Assembly: GCA_964493765.1 (NCBI GenBank)
Contig: CAZBPK010000013.1
Span: 1 to 44,823, forward strand
Length of the DNA: 44,823 bases
DNA from: CALLMJ01 sp964493765
GTDB lineage: Bacteria > Bacteroidota > Bacteroidia > J057 > CALLMJ01
Direction of reading: 5' to 3'
Positions 8,842-16,530 of this stretch are shown here, one piece after another. The position numbers were made by a program, and so were the translations under genes. The first letter of the stretch is position 1. Every line of letters starts with the position of its first letter. Under the pieces are notes generated by a model that made no database searches, was not told the DNA's origin, and saw nothing but the letters and a program-made list of their open reading frames with translations.

Positions 8842-9474
8842 ATGCAAAAGAAAATTTTATGGGTTGGACTGGCATTTATGCTGGTATATAGTTTAAATTT
8901 ACAAGCTCAATATTTAAAACAAGACAGCACCTACAAAAAGTGGTTCATTGGAACTTCTCTCTTTGTAATCATCGGGAATATAGCTGATGGCGGAAATCCA
9001 CCCAATTTTGTTCAGCTTGATATTGGATATCGGTTTACAGGAAAAGATGTCATCAGACTTTCTCCCAAAACTTGGAAGTATGCCTGGCCTAATGGCATTC
9101 ATCCATTTTTGAATGATGCGTATGGAAAGCCGGAAGAAAAATTCCCGGGTTATGTTCGTGAGTTTGGTGTAACAGCGTCATATCAAAGATTTTTATGGAA
9201 AGGTCTCTATGCTCAATTGGACGTGATGCCTACCTATCAGGTCTTTGTAAATGACAACGGTAAGAAAATTAAAAATGGCTTTCAGATTTTCAATTCATAC
9301 CGAATTGGTTATCACATAAAACTCTTTAAAGACAAATTTTTCTTTCAACCTTCAATATGTATGACCCACCGTGCCTATCATACAGAGTTACCAGATGGGT
9401 TTAAACAGTTGGACGATAAGTGGTCAAAATTTGTCTTTCCTGAACCAGGACTGAATATTGGATTTAATTTCTAA
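8842..9474 (+). CDS. exported protein, unknown function
   Basis: A 210-residue protein with a clear Sec signal peptide (MQKKILWVGLAFMLVYSLNL, cleavage likely after AQA or nearby at LQAQ). The rest alternates aromatic and polar residues in strand-like stretches (VQLDIGYRF, GFQIFNSYRIGYHIKLF, PGLNIGFNF) and ends in phenylalanine, which suggests a small outer-membrane beta-barrel or periplasmic protein. I do not recognise the family. It lies between the Crp-like regulator and the oxidoreductase, 16 bases from the latter, so these are probably co-transcribed. Confidence 0.75.
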   Translation: MQKKILWVGLAFMLVYSLNLQAQYLKQDSTYKKWFIGTSLFVIIGNIADGGNPPNFVQLDIGYRFTGKDVIRLSPKTWKYAWPNGIHPFLNDAYGKPEEKFPGYVREFGVTASYQRFLWKGLYAQLDVMPTYQVFVNDNGKKIKNGFQIFNSYRIGYHIKLFKDKFFFQPSICMTHRAYHTELPDGFKQLDDKWSKFVFPEPGLNIGFNF

Positions 9475-9490
9475 ATTCTTAAAAAGTAAA

Positions 9491-10405
9491 ATGAAAGCTG
9501 CCATTTGCACTCAATATGGTTCGCCTGAAGTGATTCATATTCAGGATATTCCTAAACCTGTACCACATAAGCATCAAATTTTGGTTAAAGTGATAGCCTC
9601 TACGGTTAATTCAGGTGATGTAAGAACAAGAAGTCTTGACACAAAGGGATTGCTCAAATTTGTGATGAGAATAGTTTTAGGTTGGTCAAAGCCAAGAAAA
9701 CCCGTTTTAGGAACAGTATTTTCAGGTATAGTGGAAAGCGTAGGGAACAAAGTTTCTCAATTCAAACCTGGTGATAAAGTATTTGGAATGACAGGCTTCA
9801 ATTTTGGAACGCATGCAGAATACATTGCCGTTAGTGAAAAAAGCCATGTTTTTCGAATGCCCAATAATGCCACTTTTGAAGAAGCAGCTGCCCTTGTTTT
9901 TGGTGGGCAAACTGCCTTGTATTATTTAGATAAATATAAAGTTAGTGAAAAAATAAACCCAACCATTTTGATATTGGGAGCAACAGGAGCTGTGGGAACT
10001 GCTGCCTTACAAATTGCTAATTTTTACAATGCTAAGGTAACTGCTGTATGCAGTTCGCAAGGGTATAGTTTAGTGAAAAGACTTGGTGCAAACAAGATTT
10101 TACAATATGATAAGGAGAGTTTGGCAACACACTCTGAAAAATATGATTTCATTTTTGATGCGGCAGGCAAATACACCAGAAAACAATGCAAGCACCTTTT
10201 AATTAAAAATGGCTGTTTTATCAGTGTAAGTAAAGGCTATGCATCTGAAAAACTGCATCAATTACAACAGATGAAAGAACTTTTTGAAAAAGGGCATTTG
10301 CAGGCTGTTATCGATAAAACCTTTTGCCTGGACGAAATCATACAAGCACACCATTATGTGGATACAGGACATAAGAAGGGAAATGTGGTTATAAGAATAA
10401 ACTAA
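9491..10405 (+). CDS. zinc-independent alcohol dehydrogenase / quinone oxidoreductase family
   Basis: A 304-residue medium-chain dehydrogenase/reductase. The N-terminal GroES-like domain includes VLGTVFSGIVESVG and FKPGDKVFGMTGF. The Rossmann dinucleotide loop is ILGATGAVGTAALQIA near residues 159-174. The cysteine cluster of structural zinc enzymes is missing, which places it with NADPH-dependent quinone oxidoreductases. The physiological substrate is unknown. ATG 9491 has an A-rich leader and the family's usual MKAAICTQYGSPEV start. It follows the exported protein by 16 bases. Confidence 0.85.
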   Translation: MKAAICTQYGSPEVIHIQDIPKPVPHKHQILVKVIASTVNSGDVRTRSLDTKGLLKFVMRIVLGWSKPRKPVLGTVFSGIVESVGNKVSQFKPGDKVFGMTGFNFGTHAEYIAVSEKSHVFRMPNNATFEEAAALVFGGQTALYYLDKYKVSEKINPTILILGATGAVGTAALQIANFYNAKVTAVCSSQGYSLVKRLGANKILQYDKESLATHSEKYDFIFDAAGKYTRKQCKHLLIKNGCFISVSKGYASEKLHQLQQMKELFEKGHLQAVIDKTFCLDEIIQAHHYVDTGHKKGNVVIRIN

Positions 10406-10449
10406 ACAGCGGTCATATAGTGTAATAATACATTGTAATTTTGCAAAAA

Positions 10450-11136
10450 ATGAATACTACTACAAAAATACTTGCAGTTGTCGTTGGAATATTATACCCA
10501 ATATATTGTGCTATATGCACCCTGCAAAGTGTTAAAAGGATTACAAAAGACGAAAAATACCGTTTGGCTGATTACTTCCACACCATATTTGTATTTTGGA
10601 TACTAACGGTTTTGATTGTAGTGAATTTTTATATTTTCAAGCAGCCTACTTTAAATTTTTATCCCAAACTTACTTTAATAAATTTCTTATTGATGGTTTT
10701 AGTATTTCCATTTGCAATTTTACAATATAGATCTGTTGGCAAGATTACAATCAATGATGTTCAGAATGTGAAGGAAAAGCTAAAAGATATATACTACTAT
10801 TTACCTAAAACCCTTAAAGAATTGGTTGTATTTATTCTACTTTCATTAAGTGCTGGAGTTTGTGAAGAAATAATTTTCAGAATATTCCTTTTCCATTTTT
10901 TGAATGAGTATTTATACACAATAGGTGCAATTGTATTGACCAATTTAATATTTGCGTTTACCCATATAGGTAATGGTAATATTAATTTAATATCCTCATT
11001 TATGTTAGGATTACTATTTTCAACCATATATTATTTTACAAATAACATTTGGATAGCTATTCTTCTTCATATTTCAATTGATATAAATACTGGTCTCTTG
11101 GGCTTTAGAGTTAATTACTTGGAGAAAAACTCTTAA
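10450..11136 (+). CDS. CPBP family intramembrane metalloprotease
   Basis: A 228-residue integral membrane protein of the CAAX protease / bacteriocin-processing (Abi) family. The catalytic EEIIFR is near residues 139-144, followed by FAFTHIGNG and the final HISIDINTG motif, each supplying acidic or histidine residues for the active site. About six membrane spans are visible. Bacterial members cleave peptides within the membrane and often relate to bacteriocin immunity; the substrate here is unknown. ATG 10450 is chosen over TTG 10441. A TAATTTTG box sits only six bases before the ATG, so a leaderless message is possible but unsupported by a -33 element. Confidence 0.8.
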   Translation: MNTTTKILAVVVGILYPIYCAICTLQSVKRITKDEKYRLADYFHTIFVFWILTVLIVVNFYIFKQPTLNFYPKLTLINFLLMVLVFPFAILQYRSVGKITINDVQNVKEKLKDIYYYLPKTLKELVVFILLSLSAGVCEEIIFRIFLFHFLNEYLYTIGAIVLTNLIFAFTHIGNGNINLISSFMLGLLFSTIYYFTNNIWIAILLHISIDINTGLLGFRVNYLEKNS

Positions 11137-11176
11137 ATCAATCATAATAATTAATAATACAAACAGGATAAATAAT

Positions 11177-12376
11177 ATGTTACGAATAATGCAAATCGGT
11201 ATTCTCATTTTTTTAATCAGCAACCTGACAAATTGCAACGGACAGATAAAACAAGAGCCTAACGAGACCAAACAAACGAAACAAGTTGGTGGCGGTTGTG
11301 AAGGTTGCGAGTTAATGTATGTTGATATGCCCAAAAATATTTCAAGTGAACATACAAGTATCGGTTGGAATGAGGGAAAACAAAAACTCATACTAACAGG
11401 TAAAGTTTTTCAACTTGATGGAAAAACACCAGTCCCGAATGTTATTATTTACTATTGGCATACAGACGATAAAGGTTTGTATTCATCAAATAACGAAACA
11501 CTTAAACAAGCAAAGGAACACGGCAAACTGCGAGGTTGGGTAAAGTCTGACAAGTTTGGTAATTATAAAATAATGACAAGCAGACCTGCAGCTTATCCGA
11601 ATGATAATATTCCGCAACACATTCATTTATCCATAAAAGAACCAGGCATCAATGAATATTATGCTGACCTTTATTTTGATGATGACCCATTGTATTTAAA
11701 CCATAAGAAAAAATACGGCAAACTTGATAGAGCAGGAACAGAAATATTGAGAGTTGTTTTAGACGGTAACATTCAAATAGCAGAGCATAATATTATATTA
11801 GGCTTAAATATCCCTGACTACCCGACTAAAAACAAAACAGACATTCAATCAGGTTTAATCATTGGCGAAGACCAACCTTCATTTATTCCATTTCATGCCT
11901 TTGGACCCGATAAAGGAACAAGAACTTGCCCAGTTTGTAAATACGGACGATTTCACGGAATAGTTTATTTTGTTGGCAACAATCCAAATTGGGACGACAT
12001 TAAAAAGTGGCTAACTTCTTTAGAGCAAGAAAGTGTTGCACGAAGTAAATATTTGAAAGCATATTTTGTTTACGGAAATGAAAAAGATTACAATAAAGAC
12101 AAACGACAAAAAGAATTAGAAAACATTGGACTTGAACTCAACTTGAAAAACGTTGCTCTAACATTTGTTCCTTCAATGACAGACATAGAAAGTGAAGTAA
12201 ACTTGAACAAAATAAATCCAAATGTTGAAAACACATTTGTAATTTACAGACACAGAACAATAATTGATAAGTACATTGACCTTAAACCCACAGAAGAAAA
12301 TTATAAGGTTATTAAAGCAACATTAGACAAAACAAAAAGCGAATACGATAAATTAGATGAACCAAAACACGATTAA
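11177..12376 (+). CDS. lipoprotein: intradiol ring-cleavage dioxygenase-like domain fused to a thioredoxin-like domain
   Basis: A 399-residue lipoprotein with lipobox LTNC (cysteine near residue 20), so probably exported and membrane-anchored. Residues about 60-210 resemble intradiol dioxygenases: VPNVIIYYWHTDDKGLYS, GWVKSDKFGNYKI, IPQHIHLSIK and EYYADLYFDDDP, with the tyrosines and histidines that bind iron in this family. The C-terminal part (about 235-395) looks like a thioredoxin fold with TCPVCKYGRFHG. Secreted stand-alone dioxygenase-like proteins are known in Bacteroidota; the thioredoxin-like extension is less usual. It ends 12 bases before repeat R5, the end of the unit that starts with the Crp-like gene. 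The reaction is unproven. Confidence 0.75.
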   Translation: MLRIMQIGILIFLISNLTNCNGQIKQEPNETKQTKQVGGGCEGCELMYVDMPKNISSEHTSIGWNEGKQKLILTGKVFQLDGKTPVPNVIIYYWHTDDKGLYSSNNETLKQAKEHGKLRGWVKSDKFGNYKIMTSRPAAYPNDNIPQHIHLSIKEPGINEYYADLYFDDDPLYLNHKKKYGKLDRAGTEILRVVLDGNIQIAEHNIILGLNIPDYPTKNKTDIQSGLIIGEDQPSFIPFHAFGPDKGTRTCPVCKYGRFHGIVYFVGNNPNWDDIKKWLTSLEQESVARSKYLKAYFVYGNEKDYNKDKRQKELENIGLELNLKNVALTFVPSMTDIESEVNLNKINPNVENTFVIYRHRTIIDKYIDLKPTEENYKVIKATLDKTKSEYDKLDEPKHD

Positions 12377-12388
12377 AAATGGGTATGC

Positions 12389-12522
12389 ACATAACATCGT
12401 ATTGGCAATAGTGGGGCTGACAGTTGTAAACTCAACATTTGTAATTCTATTGGGCATTTGTGCAAATGTTGGGCTGACGTTTTTCAAATGCCCCACCATC
12501 GCCAATACGCAAACCGTTAGTG
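12389..12522 (+). repeat. attC-like cassette repeat R5
   Basis: Starts ACATAAC and ends GTTAGTG, 134 bp. The arms TATTGGC/GCCAATA and TGGGGC/GCCCCA differ in sequence from the consensus but keep pairing, which supports selection for the hairpin. Left flank pairs with R4's right flank; right flank (GTTAGTGCC) pairs with R6's left flank. Confidence 0.8.
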
Positions 12523-12600
12523 CCAATGGTAGGACGACTGCGGTAGATAACAAAATTAAAATGAAAAAATACTCTTACTGAATGAAAAATTCAAGCAATA

Positions 12601-12634
12601 TTTGACCGCTAGTACAAAAAATTTGTTACTTTTG
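12601..12634 (+). promoter_or_regulatory. putative promoter, TTTG-22-TACTTTTG
   Basis: TTTG at 12601-12604 and TACTTTTG at 12627-12634 match the Bacteroidota -33/-7 pattern with a 22-base spacer. It lies 28 bases before ATG 12662 and would drive the two-gene cassette between R5 and R6. Confidence 0.5.
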
Positions 12635-12661
12635 AAACTTAACCATTAAAAATTTATCACT

Positions 12662-13024
12662 ATGGCAATTGGAATAACTATTAGTGCAAAAGTAGCACGT
12701 GCAAAAAAAGACTGCAAAAGCGGTTTTGGATTATGCGACATAACTATTGAAATTGAGTTTGGAATACGTGCAATATTCACTGTTGACGAAGAAACTCAAA
12801 CAGCAACACTTGAATTTTTGACAATTCCTCCAGGTAGTTCTTGTGGAGAAGAAGGATTTTTTGTTGACAGAAACGTTGCTTTACCTCAAAAAGCTGCAAA
12901 CTGTTTAGGCTATGAAAATGTGAATGTTCTAAGAGGGGTTTATAATTACGACACTTGTGCAAGCCAATTCGGAACGGTAAAAGGAATTCAAGTGGAACTT
13001 ATAAACCGAATTGAAGAACGCTAA
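12662..13024 (+). CDS. hypothetical small protein
   Basis: A 120-residue protein without a signal peptide or recognised family. It has six cysteines (including DCKSGFGLCD, SSCGEEG and DTCASQFG) and strand-rich stretches such as ITIEIEFGIRAIFTV. A promoter-like pair lies upstream. Its stop overlaps the start of the next gene (TAATG), so the two are coupled, and together they form the cassette bounded by R5 and R6. Function unknown. Confidence 0.7.
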   Translation: MAIGITISAKVARAKKDCKSGFGLCDITIEIEFGIRAIFTVDEETQTATLEFLTIPPGSSCGEEGFFVDRNVALPQKAANCLGYENVNVLRGVYNYDTCASQFGTVKGIQVELINRIEER

Positions 13025-13635
13025 TGAATTCTCAAAAGAAGCTATTAACAATTAGCTTTCTTGTTGTTATATTAACTTTTATAAGTTGCTCTCCTATTGT
13101 TCGTCTAATTTATGGCGTTAAAAAGCCTAAAGTAGAGAATGAAGAATCGTTGAGAAAGTACTTAGAAAAAGTTAATATAACTGACAAGGATGTTTATACT
13201 CTTGATTTTGAAGGGTATAAAAAGGCGTTGGAATTAATAAATAAAAAAATCCCTGAGGTTTTAATCTTTGACAAAAATGGGAAACACATCCCATATGGCG
13301 ATGAATGGGCTTGTAATGCAAGTGCCTTCGATTTTATAGAGAATTTAAACGATACGACAGTATACACTAATTCTGAAAAAGCAAATCTAAATAACCTTCC
13401 CTTTGGACTGTACTCTCTCAAAGGAGACAGCCTTGGTTCTCCAAAATTAGACGTATCATTTCACATTTTCATCTTTTGGGCAAAGTTTGCAGGAAAGTTG
13501 AACAAAAATCACGTAAAGGTCTGGGATAATCAGGCAACTAATAATACAAAGACAAGTATTAGGGTCTATAAAATTAATATGGACTTCCAAGAACATTGGG
13601 GCGAAGAAGTGACAAGACAATTAGAATCGAAATAG
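13024..13635 (+). CDS. putative lipoprotein, unknown function
   Basis: A 203-residue protein with an N-terminal signal and lipobox-like FISCSP (cysteine near residue 22), so a likely membrane-anchored lipoprotein. The body contains IPEVLIFDKNGKHIPYGDEW and a later FHIFIFWAKFAGKLNKNHV; I do not recognise the fold, though the 'DKNGK' region resembles redox-fold lipoproteins. It is the second gene of the R5-R6 cassette and starts within the stop codon of the first, so the two products probably act together. Confidence 0.7.
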   Translation: MNSQKKLLTISFLVVILTFISCSPIVRLIYGVKKPKVENEESLRKYLEKVNITDKDVYTLDFEGYKKALELINKKIPEVLIFDKNGKHIPYGDEWACNASAFDFIENLNDTTVYTNSEKANLNNLPFGLYSLKGDSLGSPKLDVSFHIFIFWAKFAGKLNKNHVKVWDNQATNNTKTSIRVYKINMDFQEHWGEEVTRQLESK

Positions 13636-13689
13636 ACTTCGACAAAAGTATTTTTTCATTAATAAACATCATGGAGAAATAACCACAGG

Positions 13690-13824
13690 CACTAACAGCA
13701 AATAAGCTCAAGCAGGGTTTTCGTGCTTCGTAAGACAGGAAAGTGGTAAATTTAAAGTTCAGTTCTTAGTAGCAATTTTCGTGGGGTAAATTCCCTGCCT
13801 GCGCCTATTTGCAAACCGTTATAA
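13690..13824 (+). repeat. attC-like cassette repeat R6
   Basis: Starts CACTAAC and ends GTTATAA, 135 bp. Arms GCAAATA/TATTTGC and CAGGG/CCCTG pair with their own sequence variant. Left flank pairs with the right flank of R5; right flank finds no partner at R7. Confidence 0.8.
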
Positions 13825-13917
13825 CCAATGGTTGAAAACGGGACACATATCAAAACGACCGACAGTAGCACATCAAAACTTCGGTGCATAAAATTATTTG
13901 TGCATCGACTGACAACA

Positions 13918-13935
13918 TCCCGATAGCTATCGGGA
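13918..13935. repeat. perfect 18-bp palindrome
   Basis: TCCCGATAGCTATCGGGA is a perfect palindrome in the 380-base gene-free stretch between R6 and the next gene. Short palindromes of this sequence type recur in Bacteroidota intergenic regions, as I recall, resembling REP elements. I see no gene in 13829-14206. Confidence 0.6.
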
Positions 13936-13998
13936 CCGACCGAGAACGAAAATTTAGTTTTTTTGCCCTCGCACTTTAAAAAAAGAAATCCAACCCGC

Positions 13999-14061
13999 AT
14001 TATAGCACATTGCCTTGTTCGCACAAACCACACACACATCCAAAAGGCAAAGAGCTATAAT
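13999..14061. repeat. imperfect inverted repeat (18-bp arms, 27-base loop)
   Basis: ATTATAGCACATTGCCTT at 13999-14016 is matched at 14044-14061 by its reverse complement in 16 of 18 positions. It could be a remnant of another type of cassette end or an RNA hairpin before the chimeric gene. It is not a member of the repeat family described here. Confidence 0.55.
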
Positions 14062-14206
14062 TGCCACGCACCACACATTGTTTTGTTATTTAACGAAAAC
14101 AAATAATTGTTAATAAGTTTTTAGGCAATGAATTGTCAAAGTCGTTTTTTTTTTTTTATAAATTCGTTTTTCTGAATTGTATTTTAATTATTTAAAATTA
14201 TATAAC

Positions 14207-15961
14207 ATGGCTATAAACATCTTCTCCCCCGTTTTTAAGTTTGCAAGCATTAGAAACCCAAAACCAATGGAGCTTGCACCCGATATTATTTCGGTGATGC
14301 CTGATACGACTTTAATTTTAAGTATTGTTTCTATTAATGAAAGTAATTCTACAAATGCACAAAAGCTAAGTGATACAAATACATTACTTCAAAACTATAT
14401 CAATTCGGCTGATTTTATTAAAACAACTTCTGCATTTTATTCCACTGTTGATATAAATAACCCTACACAAGCAGGATTAGAACTAATGTATGACAATCTG
14501 ATTGTCCGATTGCTTACAAAGAGCAATACCAATGAAGTTTACGGACTACTTTTAAAGTACATTAAAAAATTTGCGGCAAGCATCAATTCTACTACCGAAG
14601 ATAAAATCAGAATCATTATTCCCGAAAAAATCACATTTCCTTTTACCGAATTTGAAGGCGAAAACAATTATACGCCTCCGAATGACGAAAGTCCTACAAT
14701 AATTGGAAATATTATTAAATATACCGAAGTAAAAAACAAAATAAACGAAGCCAAGGAAAACAATATTGTAGGTATCGCTCCGAACAATAAGGTGTCAAAA
14801 AGAAATACAACTTTTCTTCCGCTATTGCAGTATTTTGGGAAAAGTAAAATTATCGTCAGCGATGCAAACACGTTTATCAATAATAAGGCAGCATCACTTA
14901 CTACAAGGTCTGAAAACACGCACGATTTTCCTCAGACAGATGCTGCTTTAAGCGGCAATACTTCATTGAGAACTACTGAGGATAATAATGAGCTTAAAGT
15001 TTTTAATGAAGCCGAACATATTGCGCAGTTGAAAAAATTAGTTCAGCTTGCCATTGACCAAAATTTGACTGAAATAAACGAGAATGAAATTGTAACTGAT
15101 GCCAGCTACAATATTATTCTTTCTGTACTTGAAGTAACACGAATAACCATTGAAGCTGCTGAAAAGAAAACAGATGAAAAATTAAAAGAACTGTATAAAA
15201 AAACAGACAAACTTGTTCCCGGTAAAACCTATTCGCTTATTGGAAAAGAATGGAAAGACATTACACCAATTGTAAAACCGGGCTATGTGGTGCTAGATGA
15301 AACAGGCAACCCTAATAACAATCTCCCCCGCAATAAATGGGAAAATAATTTTATAGACCAAGGAGAGCAAACACAAGTCAATATCCAATTAACCTTCAAC
15401 AGCCTGGCAGACCTTGAAACCATTATTCAAATTGGCTTTAAAGAAGGATTTACCGCTGGACTTGAAAACTTAGACCAATACATTGAAGCACAATTTAAAC
15501 TTCGTAAACAAAATAAAACCAACAACATGGCAAGAGTATCCACTTACCTTAATTTTCCGGGCAAGACCGAAGAAACCTTTAATTTTTACAAAAAGGTTTT
15601 TAAATCAGAATTTATCAACGGTGTACAACGTTTTGGCGATTTGCCGGCAGACCCCAACCATCCGCCTGTGGCCGATGAAGTAAAGAAAATGGTGTTGCAC
15701 ATTGAATTGCCCATTTTAGGCGGCCATATTTTAATGGGAACAGATGCACCCAAAGAAATGGGCTTTAACGTAACTAAGGGCAATAATATGCATATACAAA
15801 TAGAACCTGATAGCCGAGATGAAGCCAAACGACTTTTTGACGAATTATCAGAAGATGGAAAAATTGAACAACCCATTCAAGATATGTTTTGGGGAGCGTA
15901 TTATGGCAGCTTTCAAGACAAGTTTGGGATAAACTGGATGATTAATTATCAAAAAAAATAA
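14207..15961 (+). CDS. chimeric protein: unknown N-terminal region + SRPBCC tail + PhnB-like VOC domain
   Basis: A 584-residue reading frame that looks like three joined pieces. Residues about 1-390 are an unrecognised, acidic, asparagine-rich region. Residues about 395-440 (LADLETIIQIGFKEGFTAGL and on) match the C-terminal helix of SRPBCC/AHSA1-type proteins. From the internal methionine at 15527 (MARVSTYLNFPGKTEETFNF) to the end is a complete PhnB-like VOC protein (about 144 residues). SRPBCC and VOC genes are often neighbours, so a deletion probably fused the 3' part of such a pair to a foreign gene. The VOC domain may also start separately at 15527. ATG 14207 has an A-rich leader. Whether the full fusion is made is unknown. 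Confidence 0.7.
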   Translation: MAINIFSPVFKFASIRNPKPMELAPDIISVMPDTTLILSIVSINESNSTNAQKLSDTNTLLQNYINSADFIKTTSAFYSTVDINNPTQAGLELMYDNLIVRLLTKSNTNEVYGLLLKYIKKFAASINSTTEDKIRIIIPEKITFPFTEFEGENNYTPPNDESPTIIGNIIKYTEVKNKINEAKENNIVGIAPNNKVSKRNTTFLPLLQYFGKSKIIVSDANTFINNKAASLTTRSENTHDFPQTDAALSGNTSLRTTEDNNELKVFNEAEHIAQLKKLVQLAIDQNLTEINENEIVTDASYNIILSVLEVTRITIEAAEKKTDEKLKELYKKTDKLVPGKTYSLIGKEWKDITPIVKPGYVVLDETGNPNNNLPRNKWENNFIDQGEQTQVNIQLTFNSLADLETIIQIGFKEGFTAGLENLDQYIEAQFKLRKQNKTNNMARVSTYLNFPGKTEETFNFYKKVFKSEFINGVQRFGDLPADPNHPPVADEVKKMVLHIELPILGGHILMGTDAPKEMGFNVTKGNNMHIQIEPDSRDEAKRLFDELSEDGKIEQPIQDMFWGAYYGSFQDKFGINWMINYQKK

Positions 15962-15964
15962 TTC

Positions 15965-16282
15965 ATGAAAAGGTTAAATGTAGCTTACTGGATATTTACA
16001 GGTTTGCTAATTCCATCTTTAGGCTATGGTTCTGTAATGGAATTGTTGGGCAATCCGCAATCAGTAGCAATAATTACTTCTCTTGGCTATCCTGCTTATC
16101 TTTCACCATTTTTGGGTGCGGCAAGGATTTTAGCATTAGTTACAATCTTTACTCCTAAGTTTCCAAGACTAAAAGAGTGGGCTTATGCAGGACTTGTGTT
16201 TGACGTAATTGGTGCAACTTACTCACAAATTGCAGTTGGAAATCCTCTGACATATACCATATTCCCAATAATCATTTTATGA
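15965..16282 (+). CDS. DoxX-like membrane protein, truncated by an in-frame TGA
   Basis: A 105-residue membrane protein of the DoxX-like family, with about four spans and the typical start RLNVAYWIFTGLLIPSLGYG. After the TGA at 16280-16282 the same frame continues VIFGSYYFHHKRLTINA to a TAG at 16334-16336, which is the normal family C-terminus, so one base change has probably cut about 17 residues. The product may still fold. It starts three bases after the chimeric gene and probably shares its message. Confidence 0.75.
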   Translation: MKRLNVAYWIFTGLLIPSLGYGSVMELLGNPQSVAIITSLGYPAYLSPFLGAARILALVTIFTPKFPRLKEWAYAGLVFDVIGATYSQIAVGNPLTYTIFPIIIL

Positions 16283-16368
16283 GTAATTTTCGGGTCTTAT
16301 TACTTCCATCACAAACGGTTGACAATAAATGCTTAGACTTTGAAAACCAAGATAATAAAACAACGAAC

Positions 16369-16500
16369 CGCCAACACGGGTTTTGCGTCAGCCTGGGTGA
16401 AGTGTAAACTTGGAACTTTGTGCTTCTATCAAAGTTTGTGCTTGGTTGACAGTGAATCGCTTCGAAATCGCCAACTTCTTGTAGATGCAAACTGTTAGCT
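16369..16500 (+). repeat. attC-like cassette repeat R7
   Basis: Starts CGCCAACACGGGTTTTGCGTC and ends GTTAGCT, 132 bp, consensus centre with GGTTGACAGT. Its left flank CAACGAAC is the same as in R13. Right flank GTTAGCTGC pairs with the left flank of R8. Confidence 0.8.
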
Positions 16501-16530
16501 GCAAGATAAAACAACGACACAGTAAGAAAA

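Noticed and set aside
10436..10450. Leaderless promoter for the CPBP gene
   Set aside because: TAATTTTG is a good -7 match but there is no -33 element, and the distance to ATG is minimal; kept only as a note in the gene entry.
12357..12581. Plus-strand 74-codon reading frame after the dioxygenase gene
   Set aside because: It lies almost wholly in repeat R5 and codes for repeat arms.
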